Of a stretch of DNA of 64,000 bases, positions 12,085 to 21,727 are shown one piece after another (position 1 is the stretch's first letter; each line of letters opens with the position of its first letter). The DNA comes from Paulownia fortunei (lineage: Eukaryota > Streptophyta > Magnoliopsida > Lamiales > Paulowniaceae). The stretch is taken from the NCBI GenBank assembly GCA_019321725.1, contig CM033111.1:248001-312000 (forward strand). The letters run 5' to 3'. The notes under the pieces are model-generated. The model was not told the DNA's origin. It searched no databases and was given only the letters and a program-made list of their open reading frames with translations. Position numbers and translations under genes: made by a program.

Positions 12085-14730
12085 ATGGCAAATAGAAACA
12101 ACATTGATGTTCTGGTATACTTTGGTGGTCAAATTATACAAGATGCTAATTCAGTGACATATGATCGCCCTGCAATTGGAGCGAGGAGAATGTCTCATAG
12201 GATAAGATTTTTTGAATTACTATTGAAAGTGTATCAGATTATGGGCGTTGATGATAAACAATTCTTATTGAAATTATTTGGTAAGTACTGTTGCGGTAAT
12301 GTGTCACAACTAATATCAATAACGGATGACGAAGGATTGGAATTTTTCTTAGATCCGGGAAGAGAAAATCAATTTGTAGAATTTTATGTTGAGGCAGAAC
12401 AAATTGTTCATAATATTGTGCCTGAGATACCAACAACCAATGAGTATTATCAGTATGCATCATTTTTAAAAGATGATAGTATGTTTGAAATGACTATAGT
12501 GACGCAAGGTATGGCAAGTGTTGGCATCAATGAGTTTAATGCAGGTGCTTCAAGCGCTGGTCAAGAGCATTTTCAAGGTACAAATACAGAACCGTATAAT
12601 GCATACACTAATGAATTATCCGACCCACTTGCCGATAGTTTAGGTGCTGAAAAATATATTAATTTCGAACCCGATGAAATTGCTGATGAAGATGATGGTG
12701 ATGATGATGATGGTGATGGTGATGGTGATGGTGATGAGGTCGAAATTGATGATTTGGAAGAGATGTATAAGCAACATGATGAGGGCAACTCATCCCAACA
12801 TCAAGTGCCAGTTTATATCTCATTGCCCTCAACAACAAATGAATATGACTCTAATCATACTATACCATTCTTCACAACATGTTATCCAGAAATAATTGTT
12901 GATTCTATTGATATTCCAAATAGAGAAAAGTTTTATGACTCTAGTATTGGAGAGATTGAAACGGGTATGGTATTAAAAAACAAAAAAAATCTCCAAACTT
13001 CAATTAAAGATTACTCCGTACGAGTTGTCAGACGTGAGTATCGGGTGGTTGAGAGTACACCAAAATTATGGAAAGTGGAATGTAGCCATAGTACATCGAC
13101 CACATGATGTAATTGGGGGCTTCGAGCATCATTGAAAGCAAAACTCGGTTTATGGAAAATCATCAAGTGGGGAGGACCACATACCTGCCTTATGAATTCA
13201 ATATCTGTGGATCATCGCAACCTATGTAAAAACATGATCGCAAGGTTGCTTACATGTATAGTTCAGTGTGACCCACCCTATGAGATTAAGTATGTCCAAC
13301 AAAATGTGAAAGAGAAGTATCAGTATGAAATTTCATATCATAAGACCTGGCACGGTTTGAAACGCGCAAGGAAAAATGTTTATGGCACTTGGGAGAGTTC
13401 AGTTAGAAAATTGCCTAAGTATTTGGGAGCTCTGCAAAAATGGAATCCAGGCACAATTGTAGAGTGGCATCACATCGACACCGAGTTCGTAGAAAAGAAA
13501 ATATTGAAATATGTATTCTGGGCATTCAAGCCATGTATCGATGGGTTCCAAAATTGTCGTAAAGTAATAAGTGTTGATGGAACACATCTTTACACAAAGT
13601 ACAAACACAAGTTGTTGATTGCTGTGGGGATAGATGCAAACCAACAGGTTTTGCCTCTGGCTTTTGCAGTTGTTGATGAAGAAACATTTACATCTTGGAG
13701 ATGGTTTTTGTATATGTTGTCTATGTATGTTGTCCGTGGGATTGAGGGTGTCTGTTTGATATCTGACCGACATAGTGGCCTACTTGAAGTCGTTCAATAC
13801 ATATCTGATTTTACGCCAACTCGTGGGGTGCATCATTTTTGCTTAAGGCATGTGTCATCTAATTTCAACAAGCGGTTCAAGAGTATTGCATTAAGGGATT
13901 TGTGTTATACAACTGGTTTACAATTGACAATCAGACAATTTGATAAGGTCATGAAAAAAATAAAGGCTCTTAACGATGATGCACATACATACTTGGAGAA
14001 TATAGATAAATGTCAGTGGACTCTAGCTTATGATGGAGGATGGCGATGTGGCATTCTGACAACAAATATGTCAGAATGCATTAATGGAATGTTGAAAGGT
14101 GCACGACGGCTCCCAGTCACTGCTATTGTACAGATTACGTTCCATCGTGCTATTAAATATTTTCTCGATCGACTATCCAAGGGTCGTCGAATGGTGGAGA
14201 ATAACCAACCATGGCTTGATAATATATTACAAAGGTATGAGAGTTGACAGAATCTATCTATAGAGCATATGGTACATGTGTTTGATTACACAGATCAATC
14301 CGCGTCTGTCATAACACGTCGACCAGGATCATCCAGGAGTTTTACACATGTCATGAAACTGAGGTCAATGGAGTGTTCATGCGGTAAGTGGAGTCAATTT
14401 GGAATACCTTGCTCGCATGCAATGCATACTTGTCGGCATTTTGGAGTTAATCCAGCAATACTCATGAAATCGTATTATAGCACTGCTTCTTATGTAGATA
14501 CTTACAAAGGGAAGTTTGAGCCTTTGCCAGATGAAGTTTATTGGGATGCACCCCATTTCGAGTTATGGCATAATCCATCATTGTGGATTCAGAATCGTCG
14601 TAGACGGAATACTACTATTCGAATTCCTAACGAGATGGATTGGCCTCAGACACGTGCTAGACAAGCACGAGCAAGGCAAATGGTCAATGCAATGGAACGT
14701 GGAACAGCTTCATCTTCCCAGCATAGATGA
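12085..14730 (+). pseudogene. MULE transposase (MURA/MuDR type), two in-frame TGA stops
   Basis: One frame runs 881 codons from ATG 12085 to TGA 14730, broken only by TGA at 13105-13107 and 14245-14247, with the protein continuing unchanged after each. Order of parts: an N-terminal region typical of MULE transposases; an acidic Asp/Gly stretch near 200-235 encoded by a GAT-rich repeat (12690-12740); a MuDR-type DNA-binding region near 290-345 (GMVLKNKKNLQTSIKDYS, VVRREYRVVEST); the catalytic core with the first Asp in ISVDGTHLY (about 498), the second in LISDRHSGL (about 561), FCLRHVSSNF, and the likely Glu in NMSECINGML (about 664); then a SWIM zinc finger CSCGKW...CSHAMH and an Arg-rich tail. 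In an active element it would cut and join the inverted repeats. This copy is dead unless stops are read through. Confidence 0.93.
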
Positions 14731-14952
14731 TGTCATTACAGTTAGATTAGTAATTACTTTTCTGCGGGAGTAATACTCCTTATTTGTATGAAATAAATTT
14801 GTAATGATGTATGCACAATTTCATGTTATATGTTAAAATTTGTGTTTAATTATTGTTAACCATATGGTTAAATTTTATAATATATGTAAACATTCATGTG
14901 ATGCTATTAAAAAAATTATCCTTGACACATGGTGTTATTCATTTGTAAACAG
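14731..14952. other. Spacer between the MULE transposase and PMD genes
   Basis: AT-rich, 222 bp. It must hold the 3' end of the transposase transcript and whatever promoter the PMD gene has. I see no clear TATA box. Confidence 0.5.
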
Positions 14953-17448
14953 GATGGATATTGTTTCTTTATATGGTCTACGGGATACGACAGTTTTATC
15001 CGACAAACAACTCACTGTTCAGAGAGTGTATTTGCTGGTGCGGTTGATAGGACACTTACAGTTAGGCACGCAGGCACACCATTTTGGAGTCTTCATGGTG
15101 GGGAGGGTGCATTGCATCCTCGTGTAGTTCATATGTTGTATGATATGGGATTCTATGGCATCTACTGATGTGGACACTTTGATATGGACTTTTATTTGAT
15201 TACTGCTCTAGTCGAGAGATGGCGACCTGAGACTCATACATTTCATTTTCGCATTGGTGAGGTGACTGTCACACTACAAGATGTTGCAGTTATTTGGGGT
15301 TTACCAGTAGATGGTCAGCCTGTTATTGGAGTTGATCCGATGAGATCTATAGAGCAGTGACAGGATTATTGCCACCATTACTTAGGATTTCGACCCACTT
15401 CACAGCAATTTAGGGGTGGGCGTATATTGTTGAGTGCCTTGAGGGGTTATCTTGAGGCTAATCCAGTGACAGATGACACTCCCCACGATGAGTTGGAGCG
15501 ATATGCACGCGGCTGTGCATTAATTCTACTCGGTAGCATTATGTGTCCTGATTCATTAGGCAATGGAGTGTCGTTGCTATATCTACAGAGTATGGAGCAG
15601 ATTAAAGATGATGTTTATTTTAGTTGGGGCAGTGCAGTACTGTCTTTCATGTATCGTGAATTGTGCAATGCATCGGATAAAGACAAGAATGTTATTGGTG
15701 GTGCGATGGTACTTCTATAGGTAAATTTTATATAAGTATTGTTACTTTCTTATGTTATTATATCAATATGTTTGCCTTGTACTATAAATTAATATATATT
15801 TTTGCAGATATGGACATGGTCTCACATTACCACGTTGGTGCCAAGACGATTACGTTCGCGAGTAAATATGGGCCCACTCATCGGCGCTAATGATCATGAG
15901 TTTCCACTTCCTCCATATGGTGCAAGGTATAAGCCCATTTATTACCGCTAATGATAATGAGCTTATACTTCTACTATTATTTGGTGATTATTGTTTCATG
16001 ATTATTATTTCATGATTATTTTTATACACATATAGATGGATGCAGTATTACAGCTTCACGCGTACAACGAGTCATTCAGTCAAGATTATTAGGGATATAC
16101 TAGATAGGATGACTGATAGAGAGGTGAGTAAAATTTAAGACACTTGTTTAAATTTGATTTGATTTTTCTTTTCATATATGTACAAATAATTCAAATTTAT
16201 GTATTTTATAATTGTAGTTTATATGGGAGCCATATGATATGAGTTCACCGGATATTATGGTGTTGGGTCCAAGGTGTAATACGCCACTGTGGAGATCTCG
16301 TTGTCCATTGATCAACTACGCTATCGTGGAGTTCCATTACCCAGAGCGGGTCATGCGCCAGTTTGGCATGCGCTAGTACATTCCACCAGATATACCAGCG
16401 TATGAGCATACTTTACATGATATAGACCGTAGGGGACGCAATGGAGATGATTGGGCTCGATATCATCGGGAATATGTGTCGCAGTGGGTAAATAGACATC
16501 AGTTTATTATCGTTAACCCTCCCATTACTGGGTCCAATAGTACTGAACCTCGCTATATAGATTGGTACGATGACATTACATGTTGTCTGATATCACCATC
16601 CCATTTGCCTATGGAGGAGGGGTACCAGCCTTTACACATATCAGATTTGGAAGTTATGGTAAGATATTCATTAATAAAAAAATTTATAATGTGTATGCAT
16701 CATGTTTATGATATTCTTTAATATTATTCCTTTTTTACATGTATTTTAGATTATAGCGGTCGAAAGGATTAGACTCAGTGCTGATGGCACGAACGAACAA
16801 GATATAGCTTCACTTATGCAGTTGAAGAGTGAAGCTATACACGCCACTAATGATCTTAGACGCCTACTTCGTAGACAACAAGATGCTATAAATATACCAG
16901 TGCCACCACCACAAGACATAGCCAGGAGGACGAGGAGGCGTACTAGAGTAATAGATGATGCAGGTCCCTCTACCAAGACACGGGTTGCATTTACTAGTCA
17001 TGTTTCTACATCTTACGACATTCCTCATCCACTTATGTCTAGTGTAGCAGATGAGGCAGGTCCATCCACCTCGACACATCGTGTATCACACGGTTTGAAT
17101 AGCACCGCCGACTATTATGTGCCTCAATAGGCACAACCGAATGACTCATTCACTCCGTATTGGGGTATGCCACCATCTACGATGTCATTTTCTACACTAC
17201 TCACTTCAAATTTAGACATGGCGCAAACACCGTTTGTTCAGCAGCATATAGGATACGATTCTGAACGTGGAGATTTTACTGTCTCGCCTATTGCATTTCC
17301 ACATCTAGACAGCGACTATCATGATCGTGGAGAGTCGACTTCCATAACTTCATCAGACCAATCACATGATATTGCTGCTGCTCAGGGTGGACGTCGAGGT
17401 AGACGCCAACGCCAACAACGTACGTATGGCACTGGTGGTTATTTTTAG
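14953..17448 (+). pseudogene. Plant mobile domain (PMD, MAIN-like) protein carried in the MULE
   Basis: Five exons join cleanly: 14953-15720, 15808-15926, 16036-16123, 16218-16658, 16750-17448. The protein starts MDIVSLYGL and shows the usual PMD landmarks: TLTVRHAGTPFWSLHGGEGA, FHFRIGEVTVTLQDVAVIWG LPVDG, ALILLGSIMCPDS, WSHITTLVPRRL, then an AVEFHYPERVMRQFG-type block (here IVEFHYPERVMRQFG), IDWYDDITCC, and a basic low-complexity tail (GGRRGRRQRQQR). PMD proteins occur both as host nuclear factors (MAIN, MAIL1) and inside transposons. This copy has one missing base near 15005-15011 and stops at 15166 (TGA), 15358 (TGA), 15718 (TAG), 16374 (TAG) and 17128 (TAG). The exon 2 donor lies at the edge of a 61-bp degenerate duplication. 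Its molecular role in transposition is unknown to me. Confidence 0.9.
15872..15985 (+). repeat. Degenerate 61-bp tandem duplication across the PMD exon 2 donor
   Basis: GCCCA...CGCTAATGAT.ATGAG...ACTTC occurs at 15872 and again at 15933. The first copy is coding; the second is inside the following intron, so duplication appears to have put a non-coding copy right after the splice donor (15927). Confidence 0.7.
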
Positions 17449-17833
17449 TATTTTTTTTATTCTTGTGTTTTTCAAAAATTTTAAATTCAATATTGTAATT
17501 ATTATTCAAAAAAATTATTTGTCTGATTTATGAAACAAAAATAGTATTGTTATTATTTTTATTAAAATATTTACATACATATACTAAAGTAAAAAAAAAT
17601 AAACAACATAACTCTATGTTATTTATTATTATAATAAAAAATATTTACTTAAATACATATATATATATATTTATCTAAAATATATGTATAAAATATCAAT
17701 CATCCTTAATTATATCTCACTCCTTATTTCTCCACTCCCACAAATTTATATATTAATTATATATAAAGTAAATATAAATAAATATATATATATATATTTA
17801 ATATATATATATATATAAAATATATTAAAATTT
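17449..17833. other. AT-rich 3' tail of the MULE
   Basis: No coding signal. Long (TA)n-rich stretches at about 17658-17670 and 17783-17818 separate the PMD gene from the right palindrome array. Confidence 0.6.
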
Positions 17834-18011
17834 GAAGGCGCAACAGTAAATTGCGCCTTTAAACTGAAAGCGCAATCTAAGAATGCGCTTTCAAAAGACG
17901 CAACTTACCGTTGCGCCTTTAACCAGTAAAAAAATAAAATAAAATAAATTTTAAAAGCGCAATCGGAAGTTGCGCTTTCAAATTAAAGTCGCAACTTTCA
18001 ATTGCGCTTTC
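17834..18011. repeat. Right subterminal array of five 27-nt palindromic units
   Basis: Units R1 17834-17860, R2 17866-17892, R3 17894-17920, R4 17953-17979, R5 17985-18011. Each is a 10-nt arm, a 7-nt spacer and a 10-nt arm. Arms pair at 9 of 10 positions in R1-R4 and 7 of 10 in R5; consensus arms GAAAGCGCAA and TTGCGCTTTC, while the spacers differ. Start-to-start distances are 32, 28, 59 and 32 bp; the 59 is about two steps, as if one site had been lost in the A-rich stretch 17926-17950. Confidence 0.9.
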
Positions 18012-18091
18012 ACTTATTTTCTTAAACCCCCATCTTTCCACGATATTTTGTTAATTTTAATATAAATTTACTATTAAATATTAATTGACTC
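17985..18091 (-). repeat. Right terminal inverted repeat of the MULE
   Basis: Inverted partner of 11137-11243. It includes palindromic unit R5, whose outer edge is exactly 80 bp from the element end, the same as unit L1 on the left. Confidence 0.88.
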
Positions 18092-18101
18092 GCATATCTA
18101 C
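18092..18101 (+). repeat. Right target-site duplication of the MULE
   Basis: GCATATCTAC, identical to 11127-11136 and directly abutting the end of the inverted repeat. Confidence 0.92.
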
Positions 18102-18600
18102 ATACGTACATATAATAATTTTAATTACTGAGAAAAAAATAAAAATAAACCAGCAAATCACTAATTAATAAAATGGGACATTCGTCGTCTGGCCAAGTGA
18201 TTCTTTTTGCACCATGCATATAAATGAAGTCAATTTCATTTATATTTCAAATTACATATATTCATTTAATTTCCATGCCGCATTTCAGAGATTACTTAAG
18301 CATACATGCATGCATGGCGACATGATGCATTCATTAATTTCTCTGCCTAGCCTTCTCCTTTTAAATGAAAATAAGTCGCTTTAAATTAATTAATATTTGA
18401 GTACTACACAACCGCGGCAGGATTTCTTCAGGGAAATGCTGAATATAAAATATACAAGAATAATTAATTCGGCCACCAAAATATTAATTTTGTTATTTTC
18501 AATTCTTCGTTAGGTTTTGCAAAAGCTTGTGCAAAGTGCAAATTAACAAACCCCACCATGTCTTTATATGCATATATATCTTCAAAGTTCAACCTCTCTA
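18102..18600. other. Intergenic, MULE to DUF4408 gene
   Basis: AT-rich, no coding signal. It contains the 3' flank of the minus-strand DUF4408 gene and a short ATGC-rich palindromic patch near 18303-18316. Confidence 0.6.
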
Positions 18601-19328
18601 CTACGATCCTACAAATTTAGCTTCAATCAACCTTTCCCTGTTAACTCTTCCAATAAAAGCTTCCACTCTCTTGTTCAACTCCTCTCTAGGTATACAAACC
18701 TGCTCCTCTTTCTTCCTTCAATTCTTTCCCTTTTCACAACCTTACTAATTTCACCACAAACTTCACTACTTTTGCACACACTCATTTCCTTTACCTTTAC
18801 CTTTACCTTTTCCTTTACCTTTTCCTTTTCCTTTTCTTCATGATGCATACTCTTGCACACTCTCGTTTCCTTTCTCTTTTCTTCATGATATCTATGCTCT
18901 TCATCTTCATGCTTTTTCTCTTCCATATTTAGGCTCTGCATGCATCTCTCCTCCTCCTCCTCTTTTTCCTTTGTAAGAATGTTGGAGTTTACCTTAAAAT
19001 AATATCTCCGGCTTCTTGCAATGTATTCATCGTAAATCTCTGAGGCCGGAGATGAACTTGATGATCGCGTTAACTTTGATTCTCCAACGAGGATAAAAAC
19101 GATTATATTCCCCAAGATTATAAAGAAGCATTTGGCATTGAGAAATAAGTAAATTTTATTTGGAAGAGAAAATAAAAGGTGCTTTATAGATGGGAACCAA
19201 AAGGGGTAGGAAAGAAACAAGCAAGTAATCAAAGACGTGAGTGTGTAGAGAACAAAATTGTAAAGAAACTGAGCCCTCTTGTAGTTTTTTATGACTTGAA
19301 TCTTTTGTGCCTTGATTGAACACTCCAT
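18601..19328 (-). CDS. DUF4408/DUF761 membrane protein, single exon, one-base frame break near the C-terminus
   Basis: The minus-strand ATG at 19328 opens MECSIKAQKIQVIKNYKRAQ. Two hydrophobic segments follow (FVLYTLTSLITCLFLSYPFW and FFIILGNIIVFILVGESKL), which with the SLPN...F.N.K spacing is the DUF4408 N-terminal pattern. A charged Glu/Lys-rich middle is encoded partly by a hexanucleotide repeat (18793-18838). The frame stops at 18675, but the next frame gives PREELNKRVEAFIGRVNRER and ends at TAG 18601-18603; that is the DUF761 C-terminal motif that family members carry. One added base between 18677 and 18718 restores the full protein of about 242 residues. Such proteins are plant-specific; their biochemical role is not established. 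I read this as a real gene with a sequence error or a recent truncating indel. Confidence 0.85.
18793..18838. repeat. Coding hexanucleotide repeat (TTTACC/TTTTCC)
   Basis: Imperfect TTTACC and TTTTCC units lie within the DUF4408 gene. On the coding strand they give alternating Lys-Val and Lys-Glu (KEKVKEKVKVKVKE). Confidence 0.85.
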
Positions 19329-19487
19329 TGATGAAATATAGAGCTTTGAATTGATAAATATTTGAGATGATCAGAAATATAACTATGAAGGGAAACTGTA
19401 CGTAATTCTTGGGAATATATCTAAGCTTAGAGAAGATAGTTAATTCCCATTTATTTTACAGAACAAAGAGCAAGAGAAGGAAGGGGT

Positions 19488-19496
19488 CTTTATATA
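19488..19496 (-). promoter_or_regulatory. Putative TATA box of the DUF4408 gene
   Basis: CTATATAAAG on the minus strand, about 160 bp above the start codon at 19328. A reasonable core promoter position, not tested. Confidence 0.5.
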
Positions 19497-20289
19497 GTGG
19501 GGGGTGGGGCAGTAGGATATTTTGGTGGATTCTAGATATGCTTCACTACATAAATTTACAAAAGTTGATACCAAACCCCAATTTATGCTTTTTTGAAAAG
19601 CGTTACAAAGCAGGGCATTGGGGCTTCGATTTTTCACCATATGGTTTTGGTCTTTGATTTCATGATTCCCTTGGAAAGAAGATTTAGATAGCTAGTAACT
19701 TAATTTTCTATAAAGAATAGCATGCATAAGGTTGTTCATATATAGCGTTCAACAAATTAAAGTAATCAGTTTACCAAGAGTGAAAATGATAATACATATG
19801 TATGTGTCTCATGTTATTTGTGGCTATCCAAATAATAATTGGTGTCTTTAACAAAACTTATTGTCAAATATAGTGAAACATATATAAGAACCTATATATA
19901 TCTAATGAGCTCCAAATAGTACCATTTAGTACATATATATAAATTTAGTGAAGAATATATGCTTTTAAGTCACTAGTGTTTGTCTGATAAAAATAGGTAA
20001 TACAAATTTAATTGACGACGTGATACAATTCTAAATAGGTAATTAAGAACTTTCGGCAATACTTAAATTACTTGCCCACAAAGGAGAAAAATAGAAGCAC
20101 TACTTAGTGGAAGAGTAGTGGTATTGGTTTGGCGGTAGAGAAGAAAAGAAATGGTATTTTAACTGTAGTTAAGAGTGCGTTTCCTTGTGAGTTGGTTTGG
20201 CATTTCTCCCAAATAACTGAAGTTAAGTAGGCGGCATATGTGCGTTGAATGGGACAAAAGAAACCCTTGTGAAGTTGGTGCCTACACCC

Positions 20290-20291
<2 letters not shown>

Positions 20292-20325
<34 letters not shown>
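20292..20325. repeat. (TA)n microsatellite
   Basis: About 17 TA units. Confidence 0.9.
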
Positions 20326-20330
<5 letters not shown>

Positions 20331-20731
20331 GTCCACTCACATCGTTTTCAAATTAAAGTTGAACCCACGAGTATACACATATGTCACATTTGAGATGAAG
20401 TAATTGATTCAGCGTATCTACAAACAAAGAACACGTAAACTATTATTTCATATAAAAATGAAAAAAATAATATCTTAGAAATACTGGTTAAATAATTGTT
20501 TGAAATTATCTTTGCATTTATCAAAGGAAAGAATGAGATTTTAATCTGATGGATGCGGGGGAAGAAACCTTTTGGTAAAGAATGCCATTTATAAATATTC
20601 AAGTAAAATAGAAAAAAAAAAACGAGGGAGGATATAATCTAAATTCGTAAAAGTTTGGAGGCATCATTTCTCACTCCCACCTAGTCTGGTCCATCCCATT
20701 TTACATCTAAAATTCCAAAAAAATAGTTTGA

Positions 20732-20789
20732 AATTTCAACTGCCAAAGCAAATTTTTTGCAATTTCAACTGCCAAAGCAAATTTTTTGC
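20732..20789. repeat. Exact 29-bp tandem duplication
   Basis: AATTTCAACTGCC...TTTTTTGC occurs twice head to tail with no mismatch that I can see (20732-20760 and 20761-20789). Confidence 0.9.
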
Positions 20790-21727
20790 AATTGCATGTG
20801 AACCATATGTTCCCTGCAATACATATAACTTTAGTGGAAGAGAGAAGAAATAGTGGTACTGTTCTAAAGATTCAAAAGGCAGCTTTACTTAGTGAGGTAA
20901 TCAAAGCATGTGTGGTGGGGATTGGATGGTATTGTGCAAGCTGAAAATTCTTCTTTTTTTTCCTACTTTATTCCTATTTCACTCATGGGCTATTGTAAAG
21001 TAGAAAAGAAATGGCTATTGGTGTTGCCAAGGTAGAAGAACATAAATGCACAAAGAATCACAAAATAAAAATTTACAAAACAGGAATGAAGTTTCAAGGA
21101 AGGATTAAAGTGCAAGATATATTTATGTTGAAACCCGAGTAAATAGAAAAAGGGAATTAAAATCTTCACATTTGCTCGTTTTTTTTTTTTTTTTTCAATA
21201 TACAAATTCCAATGGAGGTTAAGAACGAAGAACAAACAGGAGCAGATAATCCATTCTTCACATGTTTAGAACTACAAATAAAGAAATAATCATGTTAGAT
21301 CTTGTGCCATTGCCAAACACAACCACTACATATGTCCATGGGCTCAAAGAGCTACAGGCTACAGCTGAACAACCGCTGTCATGGACACGAGAATAAGGTG
21401 ATTTCTCTCTCTGAAAAGATCCGATCCCAGTATCCCGTACCATCCGGAGATGCTATTCTAGTTAGCTGAATAGCACCACAAAACAGCTACCCTAAAAAAA
21501 TTACACAACAAAAGCCGGCCTAACAACTACAATTACCAAACTACAGGGGGTTCCCTCCCGTGCAGGCAACACCCTGCTAGTCAATGTTGGATCACAACAC
21601 AACTGTGAATCTCCATGAATCGTAGGAAAATAATCGTTAACAACATTGCACTCGGAACTCTTGGGGAAAATTTCCACTTAGCTACATCTACAAACTCTTA
21701 AGCCGCAAAAATTATTGCAAATTTTTT

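Larger units (their letters stand above)
11137..18091 (+). mobile_element. Mutator-like element (MULE) with transposase and plant-mobile-domain genes, 6955 bp, inactivated
   Basis: The element is bounded by a perfect 10-bp direct repeat. Its two ends are inverted copies of each other, aligning without gaps from the terminal G: both have GTTTAA at offset 64 and the block AAAATAAGTGAAAG at the same place inside. Inside, in order: 27-nt palindromic units at the left end, a pyrimidine-rich leader with a probable intron, a MURA-type transposase gene (12085-14730), a spacer, a PMD gene (14953-17448), an AT-rich tail, and a larger palindrome array at the right end. Both genes carry several in-frame stops and the PMD gene also a frameshift, so this copy cannot make full proteins. 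Its intact duplication and recognisable inverted repeats suggest a moderately young insertion. Intact relatives elsewhere in the genome would be needed for movement. Confidence 0.93.
19329..21727. other. Intergenic, DUF4408 promoter side to OTU 3' end
   Basis: No supported gene. It holds the DUF4408 promoter, a (TA)n microsatellite at about 20292-20325, an exact 29-bp tandem duplication (20732-20789) and a T run near 21179-21195. The OTU gene 3' untranslated region should lie just below 21728. Confidence 0.65.

Noticed and set aside
12239..12895. Antisense and alternate-frame ORFs inside the transposase gene
   Set aside because: They are shadows of the transposase frame, partly made by the GAT-rich repeat.
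13105..14247. Stop-codon readthrough or TGA recoding in the transposase
   Set aside because: The PMD gene carries TAG stops and a frameshift too, and all the stops fit C-to-T decay; no recoding signal is visible.
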